From NCBI GenBank assembly GCA_036346395.1, contig CM070604.1:682001-746000 (forward strand): DNA of 64,000 bases, written 5' to 3'. Positions 22,972 to 35,257 of the stretch are shown piece by piece. The notes under the pieces were generated by a model. It made no database searches and was not told the DNA's origin. It was given only the letters and a program-made list of their open reading frames with translations. The translations under genes and the position numbers were made by a program. This DNA is from Hsuehochloa calcarea. Lineage: Eukaryota > Streptophyta > Magnoliopsida > Poales > Poaceae. Within the stretch, counting starts at the first letter, position 1; each line of letters starts with the position of its first letter.

Positions 22972-25393
22972 CATACATGTTCACCACGGTAAACCCGTAC
23001 GTACAATCCATCCTGAATGGGTATTTGGAAATTCCATATTAAACAATTCAATTTCCGTAGAGGAAATTCTCGTGTGTCAAACAGGGCTGTACGCAATGTG
23101 CGACTGAGTGGAGCGGTGCCGCCCCGTCCCCGGAGAAGGCAGCGCTGGGGTCATCGGTTGATGACGGGCGGGCAGAGCCAATGCAAGCATGCGCAGGCCA
23201 AGTCACATCATGGCGCAGCAGATCTGCTGGCCTCGGTGTGAAGATGAGATCAACACCAGCATGGCGCGAGACTTGTCAGCTCCTCCTCTTGCTCGTTCAT
23301 CCGATGAGATGAAATGTGCCATGTGGGCCCCGCCTACGCATGCGGCGGCCGCATCTCCAACAGAGGAATATGGGCACGCAGATGAAACGCCATGCCCGCG
23401 TTGTGCGGCAACCGTGCAGTGCGCGGACCATCTCGGACGCCGGCACGCCTGCTATCTCACCGGCACTGTACCACGCCATTACAAGGTTAGTAGAGCATTC
23501 TACTCGAGGTCCTTCCTTCGACCCTCCTCTCTCGGGGCCATTTTGACCTTCACCCTAATTAACAAGGAAACTTAGTGGTTTTCCACAACTTGTCACGCAC
23601 TTGAGTTAGCTAAGTTTGTAGGCTAGTGTTTGGTTCATCGCCGCCGCACTTGTAGTGTGTGACACTTCCTTGTCCCTATATTCTACTTACATATAGTAGA
23701 CATAAATCTTGGCCAAATTTTGCCATACTGTGGCAAAGACATTCGGCATCACAAATACAATGGCATACCACGGTTTCAACCAAACAGGCTCAGGATGCAC
23801 ACTTGTATTCTTTAGGGTCGTGATTTTTAAGGTATATAACAGTACTGTGACCATACGTATGCAGAATCCATGCTAGCACGTGCTGGCTGCTGGTACTGAC
23901 AAACTTTTCATAGCCGAGTTTTGGAAATTTACTGCATATAAAAAGTACTACATGCCGCGCCCCCCTTAAGAGTTGTTGCGCTGCTTTTGATTTCTGAACC
24001 CTATCTTAATTGCAAGCCTAACAGTTGACACTGTTACCTACCGCTTCAGAGCCGAGTTTTGGAGCTTTTGGTACATAACTGCATAACACGTTCCCTAAAG
24101 AGTAGTTACATTGTTTGTGATATCTGAACCCTATCTTAATTGCGAACCTGACATTGTTACCTTTTGTTCTGTAAAGGAGTTGTTCTTGGCCTGGGTGTTG
24201 CCGAGAAAAGTACAAAATTTGGAGTTTAGATTGACAAGCTTTTTCAAGGTTAAGACATGAACCTGAAGAACCCACACAAAGGTGGTGGTGGACGGTACCT
24301 GCAAAAGTGGTTTGCTTAGGGCATTAGAAATCCAGGATAGCTGAAGATGAAGCTGCCTCTAGGGCATTGGAAAAATTCAGAGTAGCTGAAGAACAAAAAT
24401 TGGGCAGACAATGCAAACTAGGGGTCAATGATGGGTAGCTTAGCTCGGCTCTGCTGCCAATGACGGTGTTTTCCATTGAAGTGAGGATTAGTTATTAATT
24501 GGTCCCCGACCTCCTCCCGGGTAAGAAGGCCAAGAGATAAGACAGGAGGCATTGATCCACTTAGGCGGTGAATCTCTTCATCATTGTAGCAAAAGAAACT
24601 AGATAGTATAGAAAATTGACTCTCTGTTACTGCGAGGGGAATCAAAGGATCATCGAAAAGGAGGACTGATGCTACGAGAAGTAAATGTGTATTAATTATT
24701 TTGAAAAAAATATTTCTTAATTACATAGATAATACAGCTATTTATAGTTTTCTGATCTCGACACGTGAGATTACAGTTTTACTAAAAAAAAAAACCATAC
24801 GCCTGCAGGGATAGTGGTGGACTGCCCCTAGCGCGCTCATCTTGGAAAAAGGAATTTACGCAGGGAAGCAAGCAAGAGGGGAGCGAAAGATGGAGCTGCT
24901 TTATTGCTGACTTATGCGGCCGGAATCCGGTGTTGTGCAAGTCAAGTCAAATTGGACGGACAGCTGGAGACATATGTGACAGCCAAAGGATGCAAGAGCA
25001 GCTGGTGGTGCGCTACTACTTACTAGTGCTTCTACAATCTACATGCATGATTCGGCTGTGCCCATTGGCCGTGTGAAAAACCAGGGGGCACAGCACAAAC
25101 TGTATTGAGAGCTTCCTTCCTTTCTTTCTTCCTTTTGACACAGGGGGAACAGAGCTGAGGAACAATGAAAATGGCGAAAAAGCGCCAAGGTCGGATCAAT
25201 CATTAAAAAGGCCCCGAGCTTTGCTTTGCTTCTTCATCACAGAGACATACATACATACGTCGTTATGATGGGGAGGGAGATGGATTGCTAAAAGGCCTCC
25301 CAAATCTGCCTGCCTTTTTTCACTCCTGCCCTACTACTTACTGCTGCTACTTTATTGTTTGCTCTCTCTCTCTCTTCTTCAGTTCCGTCTTCT
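22972..25393. other. Intergenic, no supported gene
   Basis: Only short unrelated ORFs. A local tandem duplication with a period of about 140 bp occupies about 23905-24160; both units carry GCCGAGTTTTGGA and CTGAACCCTATCTTAATTGC. Near the bHLH 3' end are CT-rich stretches (25355-25377), probably part of its 3' UTR or flank. Confidence 0.5.
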
Positions 25394-26679
25394 CTACAAG
25401 CAGCCTCCTCCATAGCCTGCGTTCTTGAACAGCTCCTGCTTTATCACGTCCGCGCTGATCCTCTCCCTCTGCATCTGCAACCAAAATCGCCTTTTACCCC
25501 TCAAATCAAACCTTATCAACATTCGCATATCTCAATTTTGCTTGGACCACTTTGCATCACGCAACATGTTTAGACCTGGTGAAGAGATTGGATACCTCGG
25601 AGCAGGAGGCGTGCATGCCGAAGTCGTTGAAGCAGCTGACGACGCACTGCTGGATGTCGAGGCCCAGCGTCTCGAGCGTGCTCACCGTCGACAGCAGCAG
25701 CCCGGGCTTCGCCGCGCAGTAGATCCCCACCCGGGTGTCGCCGCCGTCCTTCCTCTCCACGTCGAACTGCACACCGCCGGCGTAAAGGCCTCGATCTCAC
25801 GCTCCCAATGAAGATATTTCTATTTTCTAGCTAGCAGTAATGGCCTTCTTTACTACTACCTTGGGGATGTTCCTGGCGAGCATCTCATTGGGGTTGAGCT
25901 CCCGGAACACGCTGAGCGCGCCCGGCGTCTCCTGCTCCTGCTCGATCTCCTCCTGCAGCTGCCTGATCCTCTCGAGCAGCTCCTTCATGTAGTCGATCGT
26001 GTCCCCGAGAATCGATGTCCTGTCCATCTAGTTACGACAACCAACAACACATTGAGATTGAGATATCATCCCCGATTGATACCTCCATTGTGCTAAGATT
26101 ATTCTTCTTGCAAGTGAAAAACAAGTGCTCCTTGTGTTTTCGTCGACTTACCTTGCTGATCTTGGGCACGACGGAGCGGAGCATGGACAGGCGGTCGTTG
26201 AGGCGCTTGCGGCGGCGGCGCTCGGCCATCAAGTTCTTGGACGGCATGCCCTCCACCCTCTTCTTCTTCGGCGCCGGCGCCGGCGGCACGGCGCTGGCGT
26301 TGAACCCGCCGCCGCCCTCCACCAGCCCGGGCTCCACCTTGCAGACTCCAAGGCCTCCCTCCACCAGGGGCGCCTTGGGCTCAATGACATCAAGAAACCC
26401 CATCTCGTTGCCGTAGTCGCCGGCGCCGGCATTGGGGCCGAACGCCGCGTTCCCGTATACTTCGCTGAGGCAGTCGAACCCAAGCGCCGCCGGCTGCTGC
26501 GGCTGCTCGTAGGAGGCTGTGAAGGTGGGGAGGACACTGACAGTGGTTTGGTGGCGTTCTTGGAAGCAATCCATGGCGGCGCAGGCCGGGGAGAAGATGT
26601 CCCCCATGGCATTGCACTCCCACGCGTCCCTCCTCAGGGAGAAGAGCTCCTCCAAGAAGGCCTGCTCTTCCAGCTCCAT
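25394..26679 (-). CDS. bHLH transcription factor, bHLH93/bHLH61-like (subfamily IIIb type)
   Basis: Four exons on the minus strand join in phase: 26152-26679, 25860-26027, 25596-25766 and 25394-25474, giving 315 aa. The N-terminus starts MELEEQAFLEELFSLRRD. A nuclear-localisation-like PKKKR precedes the basic region SKNLMAERRRRKRLNDRLS (about residues 145-163) with the E-box-contacting Glu-Arg pair. Helix 1 ends at PKISK, exactly at the first intron. Helix 2 is SILGDTIDYMKELLERI, followed by a short coiled coil. From about residue 233 an ACT-like domain follows (FDVERKDGGDTRVGIYC, KPGLLLSTVSTLETLGL), and the protein ends NAGYGGGCL. This architecture matches Arabidopsis bHLH93 (linked to flowering control) and bHLH61; ICE1/SCREAM are more distant relatives. 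It is a nuclear dimeric DNA-binding factor by family. No disruption seen. Confidence 0.9.
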
Positions 26680-26850
26680 TTTTCGCTCGCTCGCTCAATT
26701 CCCAGCCTCCTCTTCTTGGCCTCTGATGCTCGGAGAGAGAGCGAGTGATGGGTTATCGCTGTGTTTGTGGCCTGTGACCTCAGAGAGAGAGAGAGAGGCG
26801 TCCAAGGTAAGGGGACTAATATACGGAGGAGGATGGAAGGGGACAATTAT
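26680..26850 (-). promoter_or_regulatory. Putative bHLH gene leader and core promoter
   Basis: The DNA 5' of the bHLH start carries a GA/CT-rich run (26780-26797) typical of plant leaders. About 140 bp from the ATG there is a GTATATTA element on the minus strand (26816-26823) that could act as TATA box. Confidence 0.35.
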
Positions 26851-28568
26851 TCCCTCTAATAAATGATGAACAGTGGTACTAAGGTTGGTTGGGGTTTCAT
26901 TAGGAGGGAGGGGATGCCTGGCTTGGTCGTCCGTAGGTTGGATATCATCGAGTCATATACTTATTTTATCGAGTTTATTTATCAAATTGGTATAATTTTA
27001 TTTATAACTTAAAAGTATTTTTAAAATCAAACTAACAAGTTGGGTCAGAGCGAAATTCAATTTGGAACGAAATCGAATTCAAACAGAGCCAACGGAGCTT
27101 TTTTATTCCACCCTCGTCCTCTGGAGCGTAGGGATGGGATTGGGAAGGAATCATTGCGCGCGCGCTCTCTCATTTCTCATTGCCCCTGAGGTGTTCTAGG
27201 CCTTTCAAGTGCTATGGTAGTGCTAGTTTTGTAGAGAGGCTCTCAATTCGATTTTGTAGTATTGTGACTTGTGAGCCCTAGGGTAAATTAACAGTGATAC
27301 GGACCAGGATTCCCAAATAAAAGGTAAGTTATTGCTGCCTCGGGATTCCCAAATATATGTACGTACTCCTACCAAGTTGTTGTGTGGTTTTATTCTTCAA
27401 AAACAAGAAAGATCTAAAACATGTAGACATCACTATGTAAATTCGATATAAGCCATTGCATAGTGTGTGTGTGTGCGCGCGCGCGTGTACTTCTCATTTC
27501 TAAAATGTGCTTCTTCGGCCTTGAGTGAATATGTCTTCATGATTGATAAAGAGTGATGAGCTTCTGAACAACACAACTAGGAGTTGGAACTACTTTGTTA
27601 GTGAACTGGTCTCGTTGAGCTAGGCAGGTCAATCCAAGCCAGGCATCAAGATTACCATGCCTTGGTGTGCAAAGGACAAATATATTAAAAATGCCAATGT
27701 CATTCTGAACGGGTTTAGTAAAACTAGGAGGAACCAGGAAGGATCCAAAACCATCTTTGTGGATGGTCACTGCAGGCAAAAACTTTCATCCACTCGAAAG
27801 GCTCGACAACACTCATGAGACACACACAACTCTTGGCTGTGGGGAAAACTTTGGTGAGCTGCTCCCCCTCATTGTCAGGTATGAGTACTAAATGAAATCC
27901 TGTGACACATTAGCCAATTAGTTCGTTATTATTGATTGCCTCCTAAGAAGGTACAGTACAGAATAAATAGCATATAGGTAAAGCTAAGGTAGATCATCTG
28001 TGGTTTGAGTAGGAAGCTGTGCTCCAATCGCATCAACCTTTGCTTGCAACGCATTATCGTTGAGAGAACTTTACATGAATCCATGGATGTATATATACAT
28101 ATATATGACTGACTATGTATGTTCTTGTCAGCCGCAGGGGATCCCAGCTAGGCGGAGGGAGGGTGTGGGGCCCTGTGGGTGTGGCCAAGTTTGACCCACA
28201 GGTGTGTCCGAATCGAAAATGGCTTTGGGGGCAGCAGAGACTGTGTCAGGTTCCCTGCTCATCATCTATACATTGCCATGTAAGATGCAAGCCTGCAGGG
28301 GAGGCCCCACGTCCCTTTTTGACGGAGGTGGTGTACATCTGTCATTCCGTGTGGTGCCACGGGGATGGTGACTGTTCACCGCAGTCCTCCACCTCAGCTC
28401 GTGAACCTCAGGTGAGTCTGGGCAGAGGGGCTGCTGTTAAGTTGTTACTGCTTGTCACTCAAGTGAGGAGGTGGAGGTAGAGGTGCTGAGTGGGCTCAAG
28501 CATAGTGAAGTACTCATGTAGTATGTCTACCTAGCACCAATCCTCTCGTCGGCACCTCCCCAACCCCT
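26851..28568. other. Intergenic with simple repeats, no supported gene
   Basis: AT-rich sequence 26940-27060 and a (GT)n(GC)n dinucleotide run at about 27463-27488. There are short ATATAT runs near 28087-28107. ORFs of 60-120 codons show no recognisable domain. It presumably includes distal bHLH promoter sequence. Confidence 0.45.
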
Positions 28569-28924
28569 ACTCCCCGCACGGTTGTGCCGCCTCCTCACCT
28601 CCTCCCCACCCCCGTTCCCCAACTCACTACTGCCCATGGCTCCGCCCTCTGGCCTTCGCACGCGGCTCTCCCTCCTGGCTCCCGCTGTCTCACAAGTCGT
28701 AGCACGAACGCCGTGCAGGTCGCAGTGTTGCGTTGTGCCGTCGGTGGTGCCTCTCTCTTAGCTCCCACCTCCAGGCTCCTGTAGTGCCTCCAGGTTTGTA
28801 AATTTACCTTTTGCTCTCACGAACTCGTCGGCGAACTTCTACGCGAAGATATTGCGGAAGCGCAAGTGGCTTGCCGAGTCGGCTAAACACTACCCGGATT
28901 GTTCTATGAAGGATGCGCCGGTAC
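28569..28924 (+). repeat. Direct repeat, copy A (partner 30378-30729)
   Basis: It shares with 30378-30729 a C-rich leader (CACGGTTGTGCC, CTCACTACTGCCCATGGCTC), the block GTTTGTAAATTTACCTTTT and the coding-like NFYAKIL segment, ending at GATGCGCCGGTAC. Copy A continues into the GRF-like segment, while copy B jumps to sequence found at 29998. Confidence 0.75.
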
Positions 28925-29583
28925 CACTGGAGTTCCTACGCATGTAATATGTGTGTGCGAAGAACCGGCTAAGATCCTCTAGTTCACACACCTGATGATG
29001 GCCGCCCAGGCGCACTACACGCGCAGGAACATCCCCGTAAGCGAACCATGCACACATAAAATTTTCACATCTTACTTTCTATTCCACACATAATGACAGC
29101 CGGAGATGCGACACAACTTCTTTCAATAGATCAAGGCCCGAACATGTACGATAGGGCGTTCATCGAGCATAAATACATGTTGAACTATACGATGCGAGTC
29201 GATACTTTCAAATGTTGGAAACCTTACATACCCGATCCTACCAAAAAGGCACCGGAGGAGCCCAGGAGAGCATAGTGGTGGGGGAGGACCCCCGAATAGG
29301 AAGCTGAGTGCGACCGGACTGAGCGCGCGACGCACAAGGGGAGGGCTCCTACTAGTGAGACCGGCAGCCGTCCTAGTGCTCCCTGTCGCCCGGGCGCAGT
29401 CCGGATCGAAGAGGTAAGTTATGTTCAGTTTGCATCATAATTATTAATTTGGCCCTACGTCATGCAATCCTAGTGTCATTCAATCGTCCAGCCTGTCTCG
29501 CAGAGCATGGTTGACTTCGAGACTGGCCACCGCCGCAGACAGTCCAGAGAGAAGGGGACGGGACCGATGGGCCGGCAGGACTG
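28825..29583 (+). pseudogene. GRF-like MULE cargo gene fragment
   Basis: Plus-strand homologue of the 18383-18934 segment. ANFYAKILRKRKW, HYPDCSMKDAPVP and VCAKNR are followed by an intron-like gap (GTAAGC at 29037 to TGACAG at about 29100). Then come RHNFFQ, a stop and a frame shift, DQGPNMYDRAFIEHKYMLNY, and a basic tail ending near 29583. It is broken by stops and has no transposase beside it, so it appears to be the remains of an element whose other parts are lost. Confidence 0.5.
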
Positions 29584-30089
29584 ATCGATTTCATTCCAAT
29601 CAACATTTTTTCGGATTCAAAAAAGATGCATATGTATCGTATGTGTATTTCGGTTTGTTTATTCGTGCATGTTTGTGTTTCTAGTGTATGTAACCAAACC
29701 CAGTGTGCTATGTATTTCACAATTAAATTATGAAGTCTTTCAAAGTTAAATATCTTTTTCCAAATATTTTGACTACTAAATATTACGTAAAATTTTCCCA
29801 AAGGAATCGGTTCCACGAACAATACAATTGGGACAACAATGTGTATGGCAACCCTAAGTCCATTTTTTTTTCATTTCGCTCCGAAGGGGGGCTATTTGTG
29901 TTATTGCGCCACCAAACTTGCGTCCAAATTGCGCCGCCAATCTTGCATTCTCTACTTCGTATTTTGTTATCTTCTCCAATTTCGGATTCCGAACTACGCG
30001 AACACTTCAAGGTATTACAAAAAAACTTCGTGAAATACACTAAATCTTTAGGCTAAATTCTCTAGAAATAAATTTAAAAATAAATAAAT

Positions 30090-30265
30090 ATAGGACCCTA
30101 TCGCCATTCCAATTAGCAGTAGTATCCATGTCGACAATTGAACTAGCGAATGGTCCTGTCACAAATTGAATTGGTGAAATTGTCCTATCGCCAGTTCAAT
30201 TGGCGATAGGAACCTCTCCGCATTGTTCCAATTGGTGTCAGGGATACTATTGCCAATTGGAATAA
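30090..30265. repeat. Cluster of TGTCGCCA-type palindromic repeats
   Basis: Several copies of an imperfect palindrome of the form CCTATCGCCA-N7-TGGCGATAGG (best copy about 30186-30212). They are interleaved with AATTGAATTGG spacers. The same motif family is at 37630-37692, 53081-53235 and 61436-61680, the last directly upstream of a MULE transposase. This suggests terminal or subterminal repeats of one transposon family. Confidence 0.6.
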
Positions 30266-30377
30266 CAATGGGAAAATTTCGGCATTCTAAATTTTGACAG
30301 ACATTTATTTTTGTACAAATAAATTCGAATTTTTTTAATTATCTATTAAATTTATTATTATTATTTTAAAAAAATTA

Positions 30378-30729
30378 ACTCCCTGCACGGTTGTGCCTCC
30401 TCCTGACCTCCTCCTCCCCCCAATTCCCCAACTCACTACTGCCCATGGCTCCGCCCTCTGGCCTTCGCATGCGGCTCTCCCTCGTGTCTCCCGCTGTCTC
30501 GCAAGTCGTAGCACGCACGCCGTGCAGGCCGTAGTGTCGCGTGCAATCGGTGGTGCCTCTCTTCTAGCTCTCGCCTCCCAGCTCCGGTAGTGCCTCCAAG
30601 TTTGTAAATTTACCTTTTGGTCTCACGGACTCATCGGCGAACTTCTACGCGAAGATACTGTGGAAGTGCAAGTGGCTTGCCAAGGCGTTAAACACTACTC
30701 GGATTATTCTATGAAGGATGCGCCGGTAC
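30378..30729 (+). repeat. Direct repeat, copy B, internally deleted relative to copy A
   Basis: It matches 28569-28924 and then, without a gap, continues with CACTTCAAGGTATTACAAAA, which in copy A lies about 1.07 kb further on (30001-30020). Copy B is therefore a deletion derivative of the copy A arrangement. Confidence 0.7.
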
Positions 30730-32274
30730 GCGGACACTTCAAGGTATTACAAAAAAAAACATCCAAAAAAAGTTAATTTACTTTGATTTAAAGTATTATG
30801 TGTTATTTCAATTATTTAATTTTTAAATATTTTGGGATTAGCTATACACCTACTTGATTATATCCACATTGCTTATTGTATTACCATGATCTTTTGTCAC
30901 CCTATGTTGGATAATTACTAGTTAGTATTATCATAGTACCAACATGGGTTGGTTAGCCATGAATAGTCTGCTTAGCCATGCAACGGGTTATTGATATCAT
31001 TTTGAGTTCCAAAACTAAGTTTGATTAAGTGAGTATGGAATGCTTTATGAAAAGTTGTGTGCAATATGTTCTCACTCGTCGTTGGTATGTGTTGCACTTA
31101 ACTAAAAGGGTGGGAAAAGATTTAGACCGATGCAAATAGATAGAATTGTGATATGGTGGAGTTGTGTGCACTTGGGAAAAACATGAGTTGGGTAATTAGT
31201 AGTAGTTTGACAATATTGTCTTGGTCAATTAAGGACTTAACTTTGTGCATCATTGAACATTTTGCCCCAATATTTAAAATTATTTGAGCCATAATGGACT
31301 TTGCAAATGCGACTACATGCAGTGCGAGACATGCCTAACTTAGTAAGCTACATAGTCTTACGGTATGGGACATACACTGAAATCTGGACTAGTGTATGAA
31401 CACAGAGAATTTGGGATCCTTCGTTCCCGGGTTCGACACCTAACTTAGTAAGCTACAAAGTCTTGACATTGATTACTCAGACAGATAGGTTAAGCCGTGT
31501 GCTAGGGTGGAGGTGTGATTATGTCCGTATGATGATTCACATTTATTAACGATTCGTCGTGTCTAGGTACAACGATGTGCGACAGGCCAACAATTTGTGT
31601 GGGGGTTTGGTGCCGGTAGTATGCACAACGGGGGGTCAATTATCGAGATGAAGTTTTCGGAAAGGTTTTGTTATGATTGGTATTAGCTACACTGATTATA
31701 TCTTGTGTGTAAAGTGTACAAACTTCTGCAGATTGTTAATCAATCTATTCAAATAGCCGCATCCACGGCCATGGGCACGCTTGGGGATTTCATACGAGGG
31801 ATAGGTTTTCATAAAACCATTGGGAAGGGACAACTATGTGTTTTAAACTCATATAGTTGTGTGAAAGAAATTGATTAGGCTTCGTGTCATTTGTGAAAAT
31901 AATTGTTAAACTATTATTGTTTATTCGTTTTAAATTATGCTTTTAATATGTTGTTTGTATTCAATTGCAAGTGTCGCTTTTTGGCAAAATAATCATAGAA
32001 GCTAATTCCTTTGGAATAGTAAGCCATGATCTACAATTGCATTTTGTGGTACAACTTCTTTGAGTACTCGGGGTACTCATTCTTGCTGCAATCATTCAAC
32101 TGAAGTAGAAGAGTCTTCGCCTGCTTTTGAGTAGGAGTTTTACGGGGAGGGTGATCGCTAGGTCTCGATCCCAGTCGGTTGTCTGTGGTAACTCAATGGG
32201 TTCCCGTTGAAGTTGTTTCCATTCCGTTGTTGTTTCTTTACTTAGTGTTAGCCCTGCGTAGGTTAATAAGTGTA
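30730..32274. other. AT-rich sequence without supported gene
   Basis: No coding signal. A short direct repeat CTAACTTAGTAAGCTACA plus AGTCTT occurs near 31336 and 31440. Probably old transposon sequence. Confidence 0.4.
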
Positions 32275-32455
32275 AACTAGACCATAAGGTTACAACCGTT
32301 ATTTATTAATCAAATTAGTTGTTTATTCTTATATTCGTATTGTGTGGAATGATATTCATCTATGTTGATATTGTGTGCACTAACGTGATCATGAACTAAT
32401 GTATTATATACAGAGGGTCCAGATTTGTATATTTGAACCCCGACACAAACCTATG
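32275..32455 (+). repeat. Dispersed repeat, probable LTR fragment (partner 54665-54843)
   Basis: It shares GGAATGATATT, TATTGTGTGCACTA, CGTGATC and GGGTCCAGATTTG with 54665-54843 in the same order and orientation. The GGGTCCAGATTTG ... CGACA ending resembles the 3' end of grass LTRs; no internal region is attached. Confidence 0.5.
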
Positions 32456-32514
32456 GCATGAATGGTTGTAGGAATGGGAGATGTGGTTAACCAAACTACA
32501 TAACAAAGGACCTT

Positions 32515-32870
32515 TCATGTGGAGGGTCCAGGCGGGCTAGGCTGGACATCGGTACATACATTGCGGTTAGACCTATTCATGGGGGGCCCAGCCTGAACTC
32601 GTCTCGAGTTTTCGGGCTCGGGCTTTGATTTTTGGTTGGAAGGCCCAGTCCAAAGCCCGACAAAGGTAATAAAAATAACAATAAAATATTTTTCATTCTT
32701 GAAATGAATTAAATATTGATTTTTATTCAAAAAAGAATTAAGATAATACTATTTGATTCAATGAAAAAACATTTTTTGGGCTTGGGCAGGGCCAGACTCG
32801 GCCTGCCAATTCAAGGTCGGGCTTTTCTAGGCCCGGCCTAATGTTTGAACGGGTTTAATTGCAGTGATAT
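32515..32870. repeat. Possible short inverted-repeat element with GGGC-rich ends
   Basis: GGGCCCAG and GGGCTCGGGC near the left (32580-32625) and GGGCTTGGGC ... AGGCCCGGCC near the right (32778-32842) bracket an AT-rich centre. This looks like a small non-autonomous element, but ends and target duplication could not be fixed. Confidence 0.3.
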
Positions 32871-33889
32871 GCATGTGCTTCTATGGTGGGGGCACTCCCA
32901 AAGGTGGGATGAAAATTTTAAAAAAATTGAAGAAAAAAAAATAGTGGTTTGGAGCGAATTATTGGAGGAGCACAGTAACTTCAGCGGATAAAGTCAATGT
33001 GAAGATTATTAAGTATGGGTGACTCATATCTTAACATAGTAGGACTTGAAGATATGTGCTCTATAAGGATTGCTACTTCCTTTTGGAGGATAATTTGCGG
33101 TCGACTTCACAAAAATCTTTATCTTTTGTCGTGACCATTTCGTCATTGTTATTACGTTCTCTTTATGGGATTCATATACTTCATTTTTGATATCGTGTAT
33201 GCTCATATCGTATCTCGCAACTCTGATTCAATTTAGATGCTGCTACGTATAAGAATGAGTGTCAAAGTATAACGGTAGATAGGAACCCAACTAGCTCATG
33301 ACGGAGAGAGATCTCTTTGGGGTGGGGAGAAAAAAAAAATTCTCCACGGGTCGATCCAGCTCCGCCAGGCATGCTTTGTACACGTCCATCGATCGATCGT
33401 ATCGCCCGATCATATCTCCGTAGGTAGAGGATGGATGGATCATGGCGATCGATGGAAAGCGTCCATCTCGACCGAGTCCGTGGTACATAAGCCTCACTGC
33501 CTGTCGGATTCTCAATTCTCATTCTCATCTACTGCAAAGCCTGGCTGCTGCATGCACGCACGTTTTCGCCAGCGTACGTCGTATGCAAATAATAATAAAA
33601 AAAAAACATCACACCATGCATCCGTCGATCCAGCTAATTATTGTACGTCGATTTGCATTCTTCCTAAATTGCTTTTGCTCCATCTATCTTTGTTACGGAC
33701 ACTAGTACTAATTAAGCTAATAAAACATGCATTCCAATTCCAATTCCAATTCCAAACTGATGCACTGGTTGGTACGTATGACATGGCTACATAATTTAAT
33801 TTGTGCATTTTATAATTAAGGCTCACACGCATGCATCTCATCGATCGAACGTGAGCCAGCTAGCCAGCTAGCTACCTCGCTAGCTAGCG
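32871..33889. other. No supported gene; microsatellite
   Basis: Mostly AT-rich. Contains a (CCAATT)n-type run at about 33731-33756 and CTAGCTAGC repeats near 33856-33888. No protein domain seen. Confidence 0.4.
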
Positions 33890-34660
33890 TCAAAACATAT
33901 TCGTTGTGAATCTTTTTTTGTTAAGCACAATTTTATAGCAAAACGCTTCAAACGAATTGTAAATATGATAAATAGTTTTGAAGATATTATCGTTTAAAGT
34001 TTGCAATCAACACACGTTTTCTCGTATCCACTCATCTGCGCTCAACGTGGTAGTAAATCTCTTTATAGTGCTGTTGTAAAAGGCACAATGAGAACGCATT
34101 AAAATCTCTTGTAGTGGTGCAGTAAAAGGCACAACAAGGTCGCAATAAATCATTTTTTAGTGTTGCAGTAAAAGCAAAAGGAGTTTGCAGTAAAATGCAC
34201 AATAAGATTGTAGTAAATCTTTTGTATTGCTACAGTAAAAGGCATAGTGTGGCCACAATAAATCTTTTGTGGTGTTGCAGTAAAAGCACAAGAATGTTGC
34301 AGTAAAAGTCACAACAGGATCGCCATAAATCTATTGTAATGTTGCAGTAAAAGAGAGAGTCGGAAGGGCAGCAGAGGTAAAATGGGGGTGGGGTGGTGGA
34401 TTGAGGGGTGCGTGCGGTTTTACGGTCGATTGCGCTGTGCTCAAACGATGCAGTAACTAATTGGGTTAGGTATAGTAAATCCAAATATTTGGTGCAGTAA
34501 TTTATTTTTCACAACGTTAAAACATATTCATCGTGGATCTCTTTTTGTTAAGCATATTTTTTTAATGCAAAACGCTTCGAATAAATTGTAAATATGATAA
34601 ATGATTTAGGAGGTGTTCTCATCTAAAATTTACAATTAACCCATATTTCTCTCTCTACCC
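33890..34660. repeat. Duplicated segment flanking a GCAGTAAAAG minisatellite-like array
   Basis: The block AAAACATATTC ... AAATATGATAAAT is present at 33892-34040 and again at 34518-34660 in direct orientation. Between them (about 34049-34350) is a degenerate array of TTGCAGTAAAAGGCACAA and AGTAAATCTTTTGTA modules with about 50-60 bp spacing. The whole looks like one non-autonomous transposon-type repeat; I do not recognise the family. Confidence 0.55.
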
Positions 34661-34945
34661 GCCGCTCTACGCCTGGTTACATGAAAAATCACAACAAGGC
34701 TACATAGGAACTCATAATTTTAGAGTGAGCTGGGAGGAGGGACACGAATAGAACGTAAAATAACCCCCGTTCTTTTACGTTCAAGTGTAGAATAGCGCTA
34801 CCGTGTAATATAATAATCTCAACCAGACCTTCCCCACCCCACGGGTGCCGATTGCCGAAGGTAAGACCCGTTTTGATTCCTCTTTAATTAGTAATTATCT
34901 GGTAAATCTGCAAATCGTTGTTCAGCTGCCTCCGATTTTTCTGCG

Positions 34946-35257
34946 ATGGATCAGGCTCGGCGCTCTTCACCCCGGGGTTTTCGTCGGCGCAAGAACTCAC
35001 CTCGAGTTTTCTGCCCCACCGATTTTGTGGGGTTTTGCCAGTCTCGGGAATCGTCACATCAGGATTCGGCGGCGTGGAGTTTTTCCGATGGCGCAAAGGA
35101 TTTCGGTGGAGCGCTACTCTCGGTTGTTGGGTTTTTCCGATGGAGGCGTCGCATCTTGTGGAGGCCGGCGGGAGTACGGCGAATGCAACCCAAATCTGCG
35201 ATGCAGAGTCCTCAACCTCATCCCCCGTCACAGAACCATCCAGAACGCACCGCAGGT
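34946..35257 (+). other. Possible exon or captured gene fragment of unknown identity
   Basis: GC-rich island with long open frames in more than one phase, ending at a strong donor-like site (CGCAG|GTACGC, 35257). One frame starts MDQARRSSPRG at 34946; another contains MEASHLVEAGGST. Neither matches a family I know. It may be the first exon of an unrecognised gene or a fragment captured by a transposon. No convincing second exon was found. Confidence 0.25.

Noticed and set aside
26125..26748. 207-codon plus-strand ORF over bHLH exon 1
   Set aside because: Antisense to a clear bHLH coding exon; low-complexity Arg/Leu/Gly composition.
27537..27779. 80-codon minus-strand ORF as a gene
   Set aside because: No start context, splice partners or recognisable domain; length is within chance expectation.
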